Positions 7,482-15,981 of a DNA stretch of 64,000 bases are shown piece by piece. Made by a program: the position numbers and the translations under genes. The notes under the pieces were generated by a model that worked only from the letters and a program-made list of their open reading frames with translations, ran no database searches and had not been told where the DNA came from. Location: contig NZ_JH976537.1 of assembly GCF_000309385.1 (NCBI RefSeq), positions 3,401,256-3,465,255 of the forward strand, written 5' to 3'. Position 1 is the stretch's first letter, and each line of letters starts with the position of its first letter. Origin of the DNA: Nodosilinea nodulosa PCC 7104 (GTDB lineage: Bacteria > Cyanobacteriota > Cyanobacteriia > Phormidesmidales > Phormidesmidaceae).

Positions 7482-9134
7482 ATGACCGACTCTACCCATC
7501 CATTGCCCAACGATATTCCCCAGGTGCAGATGCAGGGCTGGGGCCACTACCTGCGCTTCAGCACCGACCACAAGGTGATTGGGGTGCAGTACCTGTTCAC
7601 CACCTTCCTCTTCTTTTTGATGGCGGGGCTGCTGGCGATGATCATTCGGGCCGAGCTGCTCACCCCCGCCTCCAACGTGGTCGATCGCCCCTTCTACAAC
7701 GGGCTGTTTACCCTGCACGGCACGATGATGATCTTTCTCTGGGTGATTCCGTCGCTGGTGGGGCTGGCCAACTATCTGGTGCCGCTGATGATTGGGGCCG
7801 ACGATATGGCCTTTCCGAGGCTGAACGCGATCGCCTTCTGGATTTTGCCCCCCGCCGGGCTGCTGCTGGTCTCCAGCTTTTTTCTGCCCCACGGCAGCGC
7901 CCAGGCGGGCTGGTGGTCGTACCCGCCCATCAGCCTCCAGCTGCCCTCGGGGCAGCCGATCAACGGGGAAGTCTTCTGGATTGTCAGCCTGTTTTTGATC
8001 GGCGTTTCCTCGATTATGGGCGGGGTCAACTTCATCACCACCATTGTCTGGATGCGCGCCCCCGGCATGACCTTTTTTCGCCTGCCGATCTTTGTCTGGA
8101 CGGTGCTGAGCGCCCAGCTGTTGCAGCTGTTTTGCCTGCCCGCCCTGACCGGGGCGCTGATTTTGCTGTTCTTCGACCTGGCTTTGGGCACGCACTTCTT
8201 TGATCCGCTGGAAAACGGCGACCCGATTATCTACCAGCACCTGTTCTGGTTTTACTCCCACCCCGCCGTCTACGTGATGGCCCTGCCCGCCTTTGGCATT
8301 TTTTCAGAAATTATCCCGGCCTTTAGCCGCAGCCCGCTGTTTGGCTATCGGTCGGTGGCGCTGGCCTCCTTTGGCATTGCGGTGGTCAGCGTCACGGTGT
8401 GGGTGCACCACATGTTTGCCAGCGCCACCCCCGGCTGGATGCGGCTGCTGTTTATGGCCTCGTCAATGCTGGTGGCGGTGTTTACCGGCATCAAGGTGTT
8501 TGCCTGGACGGCCACGGTTTGGAAGAGCAAGCTGCACCTGGAAACCCCCATGCTGTTTGCCCTGGCGGGGGTGGTGATGTTTGTGTTTGCGGGCATTACC
8601 GGGGTGATGCTGGCGGCGGTGCCCTTTGATTTGCACGTCAACAACACCTACTTTGTGGTGGGCCACTTCCACTACGTGGTGTACAACACCATCACCATGG
8701 CCATTTTTGCGGCGATCTACTACTGGTTTCCCAAAATCACCGGCCACCTGTACAGCGAGGGCTGGGGCAAGCTGCACTTCTGGCTCACCCTGGTTGGGGC
8801 CAACCTGGCCTTTTTCCCCATGCACCCCCTGGGGCTCCAGGGCATGGTGCGGCGAATCTCCTCCTACCCACCGGAATACCAGAGCTGGAATGTGGTGGCC
8901 AGCCTGGGAGGCTTTTTGCTGGGGGTGTCGGTGCTGCCGTTTATCGCCAACATAATTGTCTCGTGGATGTCGGGCCTGCCCGCCCCCCGCAACCCCTGGC
9001 ACGCCACGGGCCTGGAGTGGGCCACCACCTCGCCCCCGCCGGAGAAAAACTTTGACGAAACCCCCGTCGTCAGGCGCCCCCCCTACGACTACGGCGACCC
9101 CAAAGTGACCGTAACCGAAGGTCAGAACTCGTAA
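7482..9134 (+). CDS. ctaDII: heme-copper oxidase subunit I (ARTO type)
   Basis: A 550-residue catalytic subunit with twelve predicted helices. Heme and copper ligands are all present: low-spin heme His H79 and H397, high-spin heme His H395 (GHFHYV), CuB His H260, H309 and H310, and the cross-linking Tyr Y264. Helix VI reads FWFYSHPAVY: the Glu of the GHPEVY motif is missing and the YS pair (Y258-S259) is present, which marks the A2 subtype of A-family oxidases. K338 marks the K channel. It reduces O2 to water with proton pumping. I start it at the ATG at 7482; an in-frame GTG lies at 7467. It begins 66 bases after ctaCII. Confidence 0.93.
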   Translation: MTDSTHPLPNDIPQVQMQGWGHYLRFSTDHKVIGVQYLFTTFLFFLMAGLLAMIIRAELLTPASNVVDRPFYNGLFTLHGTMMIFLWVIPSLVGLANYLVPLMIGADDMAFPRLNAIAFWILPPAGLLLVSSFFLPHGSAQAGWWSYPPISLQLPSGQPINGEVFWIVSLFLIGVSSIMGGVNFITTIVWMRAPGMTFFRLPIFVWTVLSAQLLQLFCLPALTGALILLFFDLALGTHFFDPLENGDPIIYQHLFWFYSHPAVYVMALPAFGIFSEIIPAFSRSPLFGYRSVALASFGIAVVSVTVWVHHMFASATPGWMRLLFMASSMLVAVFTGIKVFAWTATVWKSKLHLETPMLFALAGVVMFVFAGITGVMLAAVPFDLHVNNTYFVVGHFHYVVYNTITMAIFAAIYYWFPKITGHLYSEGWGKLHFWLTLVGANLAFFPMHPLGLQGMVRRISSYPPEYQSWNVVASLGGFLLGVSVLPFIANIIVSWMSGLPAPRNPWHATGLEWATTSPPPEKNFDETPVVRRPPYDYGDPKVTVTEGQNS

Positions 9135-9139
9135 CCCCC

Positions 9140-9793
9140 ATGCGACACATCCCCCTTGACGAACGCCCCATTCGCTACGATCGCTGGATCGACCGCCTGC
9201 CCCGCTGGCTACAGCGGTTTCTGCCCAAGGGCGGCGGCACCGCCAAAGACCACCACGGCAAGGGCATGTTTGGCGTGACGGTGTTTTTGCTGTCAGAGAG
9301 CGTGGTTTTTCTCAGCCTGATTTTTGCCTACAGCGCCCTCAAGGCCACCACCGCCGACTGGCTGCCCGCCGGGGTCAAGGGGCCAGAGGTTTCGACCTTT
9401 GTTGTGATCAATACGGTGGTGCTGCTCTCTAGCAGCGCGGTGATTCAGCTGGCCGAGCGGGCCATCAAAAAAGAGAGGCTAACCCGCTTTCGGCTGCTGT
9501 GGTCGCTCACGGTGCTGATGGGCAGCTACTTTTTGGTGGGCCAGGCGATCGAGTGGAGCCAGGCCGAGTTTGGCCTGAGAACCAGCATTGGCAGCAGCGC
9601 CTTTTACGTGCTGACGGGGTTTCACGGGCTGCACGTGCTGGTGGGGGTGCTGCTACAGCTGACTATGCTGGGGCGATCGCTGATTCCCCACAACTACGAC
9701 GACGGCCACTTTGGCATCAACGCGACCACGCTGTTCTGGCACTTTGTCGATGCCCTCTGGGTCGTTTTGTTCACCATTATCTACGTTTGGTAG
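9140..9793 (+). CDS. ctaEII: heme-copper oxidase subunit III (ARTO type)
   Basis: A 217-residue subunit III with about five membrane helices; subunit III stabilises the catalytic core and supports proton uptake. Landmarks are GMFGVTVFLLSESVVFLSLIFAY (first helix, with the conserved Glu), IKKERLTRF between helices, SSAFYVLTGFHGLHVLVG and the C-terminal LFWHFVDALWVVLFTIIYVW. It starts 5 bases after the ctaDII stop, so the two are tightly coupled. The N-terminal 40 residues are hydrophilic and basic. Length is normal. Confidence 0.93.
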   Translation: MRHIPLDERPIRYDRWIDRLPRWLQRFLPKGGGTAKDHHGKGMFGVTVFLLSESVVFLSLIFAYSALKATTADWLPAGVKGPEVSTFVVINTVVLLSSSAVIQLAERAIKKERLTRFRLLWSLTVLMGSYFLVGQAIEWSQAEFGLRTSIGSSAFYVLTGFHGLHVLVGVLLQLTMLGRSLIPHNYDDGHFGINATTLFWHFVDALWVVLFTIIYVW

Positions 9794-9861
9794 GGGAGCG
9801 CGCAGCTGTTTTGGTGTTGCGCAAACTACAGTCAATTCACCATTTCCTATCCTGCCGTTCC

Positions 9862-10200
9862 ATGGTCAAAACAGTCGTTCTTTTGATGATTTCCAATGTC
9901 TTTATGACCTTTGCCTGGTACGGTCACCTCAAAAATCTCCAGGCTGCTCCGCTGTGGATTGCGATCGTAGTGAGCTGGTCTATTGCCTTCTTTGAATACT
10001 GCTTTCAGGTGCCCGCCAACCGCCTGGGGTTTCACTATCTCAGCCTGCCGCAGCTAAAAGTGCTGCAAGAAATTATCACTATGGTCGTTTTTGCTGGCTT
10101 TAGTGTCGCCTATATGAAAGTGCCGATTAGCCGCAACTATGTCTTTGCCGCTGTGCTGCTGGCGGGGGCGGCCTACTTTATCTTTAGCGATCGCTCCTAG
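9862..10200 (+). CDS. DUF486 family small membrane protein
   Basis: A 112-residue protein with four predicted membrane helices and the DUF486 signature: MISNVFMTFAWYGHLK at the N-terminus, then WSIAFFEYCFQVPANRLG and LSLPQLKVLQEIITMVVF. The family is related to small DMT-type transporters but has no defined substrate. It starts 68 bases after ctaEII on the same strand, so it may be the last gene of the oxidase operon. Whether it serves the oxidase or is a chance neighbour cannot be told from sequence. The reading frame stays open far upstream through ctaEII in another frame; the ATG at 9862 is where the family similarity begins. Confidence 0.88.
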   Translation: MVKTVVLLMISNVFMTFAWYGHLKNLQAAPLWIAIVVSWSIAFFEYCFQVPANRLGFHYLSLPQLKVLQEIITMVVFAGFSVAYMKVPISRNYVFAAVLLAGAAYFIFSDRS

Positions 10201-10829
10201 ACCGCAGAAGGCAAAATTTGGGAGCGCTTGTTTTGACAAAAAGTCCACTGTAGGTTGGTGTTGAGCGAAGCGAAACCCAACATTAGTAACGGGATTGTTG
10301 GGTTACGCTTAACGCTAACCCAACCTACAGCAGCTACAGTAGATAGAATCCGGAAGGCAAAATTTAGGAGCGTTTGGTTTTATCCCAAAGAACTTATCCC
10401 AAAGAATTGAGGATTGACCAGACAGTAATTTAAAGAAAGATCTATCTCAGGGTTGAAGCGTATTTATGTCTGGGGAATGTTGTGTCCACTTGGCTGTTTG
10501 GTCAAGCTGACTTAGAAAAGGCTGGCAGGGCTAGAAATGCGGGTCTTTCAAGCGTAGCAGGGCAGCGCTTCTGAAAATTTTTGGAGCAACGCTGGACAAG
10601 CATATTCCGCATAGATCAGACCCGCGATAGTGGCGGTTGAACCCCAATATTGTCACCCTGTTTTCAGGTGATCTGCGTTTTGCGCGGTTTACTCTGATTA
10701 CTCTAAGATGTGTGAATCTGGCAATTTGTGCGCTTGGCACGCGTTTGACAATACGCGCAGATACGCGCAGGCGCAGATCGTGACTCTATCGCTGCTGGTG
10801 AAAGTGCTGCTGGTGAAAATTTTTACCCT
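10201..10829. other. repeat-rich intergenic region
   Basis: No gene seen. It holds the hairpin repeat at 10248-10330, and an imperfect direct repeat of about 28 bases (GAAGGCAAAATTTGGGAGCG at 10207 and GGAAGGCAAAATTTAGGAGC at 10352) that flanks the hairpin. Short tandem repeats follow: ATCCCAAAGAA near 10382, ATACGCGCAG near 10751 and GCTGCTGGTGAAA near 10791, just before the doxX-like gene. Confidence 0.6.
10248..10330. repeat. 83-bp palindromic intergenic repeat
   Basis: The arms 10248-10282 (CTGTAGGTTGG..AAACCCAACA) and 10296-10330 (TGTTGGGTTA..CCAACCTACAG) pair over about 35 bases with few mismatches. It belongs to the same family as the arms at 226-388. It sits between imperfect direct copies of GAAGGCAAAATTT, which suggests either target duplication by a small mobile element or slippage. 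Confidence 0.7.
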
Positions 10830-11303
10830 ATGAGAGATATTGTTTCGCTCATTTACACCGGCTTTCCCGCTGGCGTTGTTGGGATTGTGCTGCTGCTGTT
10901 TAGAGTAGGCATCGGAGTGCTGTTTATGCGCCACGGCTATCCGAAGCTGACCCATTTGAAGACCTGGGCCAACTCCCTTAACATGCCGATTTTTCTCTGT
11001 TTTTTGTCGGCTCTTTCAATGTTTGCGGGGGGCGCCTGCCTGATTCTAGGATTTCTGACGCCGCTGGCCAGCGTGGCCATTCTGGGCTCTATGGTGGTTG
11101 CCGTGGGGCAGCACATTGCCCAGGGCAAACCCTTCATGGCCCGCGATCCCTACCTGATTCCCGACGGACAGTACGAAGGCCCCAGCGGCAAGGGAGAGCC
11201 GCCGAGCTGGGAGAAGGCGTTTATGTACTGTCTGATACTGATGGTTTTAGCCGTTCTTGGCCCTGGCTTTGCCTCTTTGGATGCCGTCCTTTTTGCCCCT
11301 TAG
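10830..11303 (+). CDS. DoxX family membrane protein
   Basis: A 157-residue DoxX-type protein with four membrane helices. VLLLFRVGIGVLFMRHGYPKL is the typical first helix and loop, followed by LSALSMFAGGACLILGFLTPLASVAILGSMVVA. The hydrophilic loop DPYLIPDGQYEGPSGKGEPPSWEKA lies before the last helix. The family is linked to redox and sulfur metabolism in some organisms, but no specific role can be assigned. The VOC gene starts 11 bases after its stop, so the two are probably one operon. Confidence 0.88.
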   Translation: MRDIVSLIYTGFPAGVVGIVLLLFRVGIGVLFMRHGYPKLTHLKTWANSLNMPIFLCFLSALSMFAGGACLILGFLTPLASVAILGSMVVAVGQHIAQGKPFMARDPYLIPDGQYEGPSGKGEPPSWEKAFMYCLILMVLAVLGPGFASLDAVLFAP

Positions 11304-11314
11304 CTGCGATCGCA

Positions 11315-12283
11315 ATGACTTCTCTGACCCAATCTCCGATTCAAACCCAGCGCATCTGCTCGATTGGCCTGACGGTGACCGACTGCGATCGCGCCCGCGA
11401 CTTCTACACCCAGGCGCTGGGGTTTCAGGTGGTGGCCGACACCCGCTTTGACGACCCCAGCTACTGCGAACTTCAGGGGGTAGACACCACTCGGATTCGC
11501 GTCGTTGCCCTGCGGCTCGGGGATGAGTCGATTCGGCTGATGCAGTATATGGATCTGTCGGGGCAGGCAATTCCCACCGACTCGCAGAGCAACGATCGCT
11601 GGTTTCAGCACTTTGCCGTTGTCGTTAGCGATCTCGATCGGGCCTGTGCCCAGGTGCAGCGCTTTCCCATCCAGCCCACCTCCACGGCTCCCCAGACGAT
11701 TCCCGCCGAAAATCCCAACGCTGGGGGAGTGCGGGCGTTTAAGTTCAAAGACCCTGACGGCCACGATTTGGAACTGATCCATTTTCCGCCCGATAAGGGC
11801 CAGGACAAGTGGCATCAGCCGACGGATCGGCTGTTTTTGGGCATTGACCACACGGCGATCGCGGTGGCCGATACCGAGCAAAGCCTGCGCTTTTACCGCG
11901 ACCTGCTGGGCCTGGATGTCGAGGCCGACGGTGTCAACTGGCGCGAGACTCAGGCGCGACTCGACGGCCTGGAGAATGCCAGGGTGCGGGTGACGGCCCT
12001 GCGTCCGGCCCAGGGCGGACTGGGGCTTGAGCTGCTCAACTACCACCAGCCCGGCCCCGGTCGGCCCATCCCCCCCAATTGGGACAGTGCCGACATTGCC
12101 CATGTGCAGACGGAGCTAGTGGTGGCGGATCTGGCCCAGGCGATCGATCAGCTGCGGCGGCGGCAGGTGGCGTTTGTCTCTCCGCCGACTCAGGTTTCAG
12201 GCATGCAGGTGCCTGGCCAGCAGGGCTGTGTGATCCGCGATCCAAGCAGTCACGCCATCCTGCTGATGCAGGCCCCCCGGTAG
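11315..12283 (+). CDS. two-domain VOC (glyoxalase/dioxygenase fold) protein
   Basis: A 322-residue protein with two tandem vicinal-oxygen-chelate domains. The first (about residues 10-150) begins QRICSIGLTVTDCDRARDFYTQALGFQVV and ends FKDPDGHDLELIHFP. The second (about residues 172-315) begins LFLGIDHTAIAVADTEQSLRFYRDLLGL and ends IRDPSSHAILLMQ. Metal-binding positions are only partly obvious, so dioxygenase, isomerase and binding roles all remain possible. It sits directly behind the doxX-like gene. Confidence 0.88.
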   Translation: MTSLTQSPIQTQRICSIGLTVTDCDRARDFYTQALGFQVVADTRFDDPSYCELQGVDTTRIRVVALRLGDESIRLMQYMDLSGQAIPTDSQSNDRWFQHFAVVVSDLDRACAQVQRFPIQPTSTAPQTIPAENPNAGGVRAFKFKDPDGHDLELIHFPPDKGQDKWHQPTDRLFLGIDHTAIAVADTEQSLRFYRDLLGLDVEADGVNWRETQARLDGLENARVRVTALRPAQGGLGLELLNYHQPGPGRPIPPNWDSADIAHVQTELVVADLAQAIDQLRRRQVAFVSPPTQVSGMQVPGQQGCVIRDPSSHAILLMQAPR

Positions 12284-12410
12284 GGTGCATTCGCAGCCCT
12301 CAAGCCTCTGCCCAACGTCTGAATTTCCCGGCTAGGCTGCAATGCACCGCTCACGGTGCCGAAAATCTCCCCTAGCAAATCCCCTTTACCTGTCCACGTT
12401 CTCTATTTCC

Positions 12411-13370
12411 ATGACCTCTGATACGCCCCGCCAACTCCACCTCGCCCAGGCGATCGAAGTCTACGACGATCGCTTCCAGCTACTGCTGCGCTCCGGCGCT
12501 GGGCTGCAAAAGCTGGCCGATGGAGCCTTGCACACCGAGGGGCCAGTCTACTTCGCCGAAGATGACAGCGTCGTCTACAGCGATGCCCACGACAATCGCC
12601 TGCTGCGCTGGCGTGCCGCAGAGGGGGTAACGGTGCTGCGGGAGCGATCGGATTACCAGAACGGCAGCGGGCAGGATAGCGAGGGCAGGCTGGTGTCTTG
12701 CTCGTCGGGCCTGCGGGCGATCGTGCGGCAGGCCGAGCCGGGGCAGTGGAATGACTGGCCGGTGCTGGTGGACCGCTACCGGGGCAGGCGGCTGAACAGC
12801 CCCAACGACCTCACTCTCAAGCGAGACGGCACGATCTGGTTTACCGACCCGCCCTACGGCATTACCGAGCCCAACCAGGGCTACGGCGGCGAGCAGGAGC
12901 AGCCGGGCAGCTACGTCTACCGCCTTGACCCCGCCACTGGCGAGATCGACGCCGTGATTACCGACATGCTGCGCCCCAACGGCATCGTGTTTAGCCCCGA
13001 CGAGCGGATTCTGTACGTTTCCGATTCGTCGTCCTTTGATATTCCCGACGGGTTCCACTACGTGCGCGCCTACGACGTGCGGGGCGATCGCCAGGTGGTC
13101 AACGGTCGCGTCTTCGCAAATATTGAGCCGGGGCAGCCCGACGGCCTCTGCTGCGATCGCCAGGGCAATCTATTTGTCACCTCCAAAGACAGCATTCAGG
13201 TGTACGCCCCCGATGGCACCCGGCTGGGCAAGATCTATGTGCCCGAAACCTGCGCCAACCTCACCTTTGGCGGCCCAGAGCAAAATCGTCTGTTCATTAC
13301 CGCAGGCCATTCTCTCTATGCCATTGATTTGAACACCCAGGGGGTCAATAGCCCCGACTCACTTGGATAA
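12411..13370 (+). CDS. SMP-30/gluconolactonase-like protein
   Basis: A 319-residue six-bladed beta-propeller lactonase. The metal ligands are in place: the Glu in LHTEGPVYF, the Asn in LNSPNDLTL and the Asp in ILYVSDSS, together with FTDPPYGI and RPNGIVFSPD, which are family hallmarks. These enzymes hydrolyse sugar or other lactones; the substrate is unknown. The frame is open further upstream, but I start at the ATG at 12411 because the upstream codons (RSRCRKSPLANPLYL) are not family-like. It lies 127 bases after the VOC gene and 5 bases before the CDF gene. Confidence 0.88.
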   Translation: MTSDTPRQLHLAQAIEVYDDRFQLLLRSGAGLQKLADGALHTEGPVYFAEDDSVVYSDAHDNRLLRWRAAEGVTVLRERSDYQNGSGQDSEGRLVSCSSGLRAIVRQAEPGQWNDWPVLVDRYRGRRLNSPNDLTLKRDGTIWFTDPPYGITEPNQGYGGEQEQPGSYVYRLDPATGEIDAVITDMLRPNGIVFSPDERILYVSDSSSFDIPDGFHYVRAYDVRGDRQVVNGRVFANIEPGQPDGLCCDRQGNLFVTSKDSIQVYAPDGTRLGKIYVPETCANLTFGGPEQNRLFITAGHSLYAIDLNTQGVNSPDSLG

Positions 13371-13375
13371 CCACC

Positions 13376-14302
13376 ATGGCATCGGAGTCTGCTCCTGTAA
13401 CGGTCTACGCCGCGATCGCCTCCAACCTGGCGATCGCCATCACCAAATTCATTGCCGCTAGCTTCAGCGGCAGCTCTGCCATGATTGCCGAGGGCATTCA
13501 CTCGGTAGTGGATACGGGCAACGAGCTGCTGCTGCTGCTGGGCATTCGGCTCAGCCAGCGCCCCGCCAATGACGCACACCCCTTTGGCCACGGCCAGGAG
13601 CTGTACTTTTGGACCCTGATTGTCGCCATTTTGATCTTTGCGATCGGCGGCGGCATGTCGGTCTACGAGGGCGTCACCCACATTCTCCATCCCCATCCGC
13701 TAGAGGACCCCACCTGGAGCTACGTGGTGCTGGTCTGCGCCATGGTGTTTGAGGGGGCGTCCTGGGGAGTGGCCCTAAAGGAGTTCTGGCCCGCCATGCA
13801 GAAAAAAGGCGTCTGGCAGGCGGTGAAAGCCAGCAAAGACCCCACGGTATTCACCGTTTTGTTTGAGGATACGGCGGCGCTGCTGGGGCTAATAGTGGCG
13901 TTTCTGGGCGTATTTCTGGGCCATTTACTTAAAAATCCCTACTTCGACGGCGGCGCATCCGTGGTTATCGGCGCAATTTTGGCGATCGTGGCCGTGATTC
14001 TGGCCCGCGAAAGCAAAGGCCTGCTGGTGGGCGAAGGCACCGACCCCGAAACCGCCAAATCTATCCGCTCCTTGGTTCTGGCCGACCCGGCGGTGGATGG
14101 GGCGCTGCGGCTATTGACCCTGCACTTTGGCCCCCACGAGGTACTGCTAAATATTGAGATTCAGTTCAGGCCCGATCTATCGGTGGCGGAATTGGCCGAG
14201 GCGATCGATCGCCTGGAGGCAAAAATTCGCCACCGTCACCCCGAGATCAGCACCATTTTTGTCGAAGCTAAAGGGCTGTCGGGGCAACAGTCTAGGGTCT
14301 AG
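13376..14302 (+). CDS. cation diffusion facilitator (CDF) family transporter
   Basis: A 308-residue CDF transporter resembling the SLC30A9/ZnT9-like branch. It has six membrane helices: AIASNLAIAITKFIAASFSGSSAMIAEGIHSVVDTGNELLLLLG covers the first two with the HxxxD metal site, and FTVLFEDTAALLGLIVAFLG carries the second acidic pair (ED). A cytosolic C-terminal domain follows (LTLHFGPHEVLLNIEIQF). It probably exports zinc or a related divalent metal in exchange for protons. It starts 5 bases after the SMP-30 gene, so transcription is likely shared. Confidence 0.9.
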   Translation: MASESAPVTVYAAIASNLAIAITKFIAASFSGSSAMIAEGIHSVVDTGNELLLLLGIRLSQRPANDAHPFGHGQELYFWTLIVAILIFAIGGGMSVYEGVTHILHPHPLEDPTWSYVVLVCAMVFEGASWGVALKEFWPAMQKKGVWQAVKASKDPTVFTVLFEDTAALLGLIVAFLGVFLGHLLKNPYFDGGASVVIGAILAIVAVILARESKGLLVGEGTDPETAKSIRSLVLADPAVDGALRLLTLHFGPHEVLLNIEIQFRPDLSVAELAEAIDRLEAKIRHRHPEISTIFVEAKGLSGQQSRV

Positions 14303-14325
14303 ATTGAGCGTCAATGTAAATTAGC

Positions 14326-14706
14326 TCAAAAAATAGCGCTGCGAATTTCTTGGATAGCTTGCTTTAAAGGCTCAATCTCTTCAGCACAGATGGCATAGAC
14401 CTCTTCGGCATCAATATTGAAATAGTCATGGGCAAGCAGGTTTCTGATACCCATTACGCCTGACCAATTGATCTCGGAATGTTGATCAAAGAAATCTTGG
14501 CTAACCAGTTTACTGATTCGCTGTATATTTTCGCCAATTGAAATCAGCATCATTGCAATTGCATCTAGCCGGTCTAATCCTGCATCGTCTTGTAGAAAAT
14601 CAGCAGGGGAACGAATACCCGAAAATCGGCGTTCAATGCGTCTGATGGCTTCTTCTATTTCGAGAAAAAGCTCCAAAAGCAGAGGCCGATCATGCATACA
14701 AGGCAT
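14326..14706 (-). CDS. hepT: HepT toxin (type VII toxin-antitoxin, HEPN ribonuclease)
   Basis: A 126-residue all-helical HEPN protein. The catalytic motif R-x4-H-x-Y is RNLLAHDY (R88, H93, Y95). In studied pairs this Tyr region is adenylylated by the MntA partner, which silences the RNase. The ORF overlaps the antitoxin gene by 17 bases, the usual mntA-hepT order on this strand, so translation is coupled. A second ATG is three codons downstream (MHDRP), so the exact start is uncertain. Length is normal and no residue appears missing. Confidence 0.88.
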   Translation of the reverse strand: MPCMHDRPLLLELFLEIEEAIRRIERRFSGIRSPADFLQDDAGLDRLDAIAMMLISIGENIQRISKLVSQDFFDQHSEINWSGVMGIRNLLAHDYFNIDAEEVYAICAEEIEPLKQAIQEIRSAIF

Positions 14707-15001
14707 CCCGATCGATTCTGGTTTTAAGATATGGATTCATGCCATACCAGTACCGAACTACGTCGACTTTTCTGCCAAAAGTTTCCTCTAGCTCCGCTTT
14801 CAGGCAGGCTCGCTTTAACATATCCGGCTGCATATGAACTACGATGTCGAGATCACTATCTTCACCGGCCTGGTCCCTGGCAACGGAGCCAAAAATGCCA
14901 ATTTGACCGACGGCATATCGTTTTGCCAGATCGGCCTTGAGCGCCCTGAGCTGGGCCAGTACATCGGCTTTATTGATTGCACTCGCTGCTTGTGTTGCCA
15001 T
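14690..15001 (-). CDS. mntA: MntA antitoxin (minimal nucleotidyltransferase)
   Basis: A 103-residue nucleotidyltransferase with the full GSx10DxD motif: G38-S39 followed by D50 and D52 (GSVARDQAGEDSDLD). It neutralises HepT by transferring AMP onto it. The third acidic residue is expected on the strand KVDVVRYW. It is the first gene of the two-gene operon. A dispersed repeat copy lies just upstream at 15035-15130. Confidence 0.88.
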   Translation of the reverse strand: MATQAASAINKADVLAQLRALKADLAKRYAVGQIGIFGSVARDQAGEDSDLDIVVHMQPDMLKRACLKAELEETFGRKVDVVRYWYGMNPYLKTRIDRDALYA

Positions 15002-15034
15002 CGGGATTTTTTGCCTCAGCGATCGGGGCTATAT

Positions 15035-15130
15035 AGCCATAGTCACTTGGTCAGGTCATCCAGAAACCTTGTGAACGCTTGAACGTTCATAGCAGACATG
15101 TTTTAACCAGGCTGGCTACGGCTGTAACTA
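15035..15130. repeat. dispersed intergenic repeat, copy 1
   Basis: The sequence CCATAGTCAC..GGTCATCC.GAAACCT..GAACGTTCATAG.AGAC..CCAG..GGCTAC recurs at 30799-30900 with roughly three quarters of bases conserved. Both copies contain GAACGTTC, itself palindromic. Both lie upstream of genes on the minus strand (mntA here). It looks like a mobile or recombinogenic intergenic element rather than a gene. Confidence 0.6.
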
Positions 15131-15219
15131 CCAGTTTAGCGAGAGTAGTGATCAACGGTCTCACGGTCTTGAATGGCCGTGGTCATAGGTATAGACCGTA
15201 CTTTTAGCGGCGGCTGACT

Positions 15220-15981
15220 CTACCGCAGCAGCCAGCGAAAAGCCCGCTTTAGTTCGCCTGTGCCGTCGCGATCGTACCAGCGACCGTGGGCCAGAATCAC
15301 CTTATCGGGCTGCCAGGCCAGCATTTGCTCAACCCCTACTCGCGCCTGCTGTTTACGTCCCCAAAAGGTCAGCCGCATGTCGATGGGCGCCTTGCCGTCG
15401 GGGTCGGCGGCGCCGCTGAGTGCCATAATCCAGGCCCACGGACCGTTCAGCTTATCGCGCTCAAAGTTTTCAATCAGGTCGGTCAGAATCAGGGTGCGGG
15501 TGGCCCGGTGAAAAAAGACCACTTCCTCAAAGAAGCGGCTGCCGTGCACGATCAGCTGATCGATTTCGTCGGCCCAGGCGACATCCGGTTGTTCACCCAG
15601 GTCGCGATCGAAGCTGACGGGGATGCCCACCGCCGCCGCCCGCTGGCGCACCCCCGGCGAGGCCCACTTGATCGCCGCTGGATAGACTGCTCCCCAGGGG
15701 GCGATCGCGGCGTAGTGGAGTTTATTGGGCGAAACCAGGTGCTGAACCCGGCCTAAGCCGTCGATTTCTGCCTTGAGGCCATCGGTCAGCTCAATCGGGG
15801 AATGCACGAACAGATCCCCATTCGCCAGCCGAATCACCGTCATCCGGGTCGGGAAGGGGATGTGGGTGCCGTACATCTGCATCTGGACGATTGGTCCATC
15901 CACAATCCAGATGTTGTCACCTACGGGTTTGAGGGTGTTGATCGGCTCGTAGAGGCCGACAGCCGCAGTTTCCATAGACAA
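15220..15981 (-). CDS. DUF4336 domain protein (metallo-beta-lactamase-like fold)
   Basis: A 253-residue DUF4336 protein, a family common in cyanobacteria and plants and distantly related to the metallo-hydrolase fold. Landmarks are [69 protein letters not shown] and [13 protein letters not shown]. The C-terminus has [14 protein letters not shown]. Enzyme activity is not established. It is monocistronic as far as can be seen. Confidence 0.85.
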   Translation of the reverse strand: MSMETAAVGLYEPINTLKPVGDNIWIVDGPIVQMQMYGTHIPFPTRMTVIRLANGDLFVHSPIELTDGLKAEIDGLGRVQHLVSPNKLHYAAIAPWGAVYPAAIKWASPGVRQRAAAVGIPVSFDRDLGEQPDVAWADEIDQLIVHGSRFFEEVVFFHRATRTLILTDLIENFERDKLNGPWAWIMALSGAADPDGKAPIDMRLTFWGRKQQARVGVEQMLAWQPDKVILAHGRWYDRDGTGELKRAFRWLLR

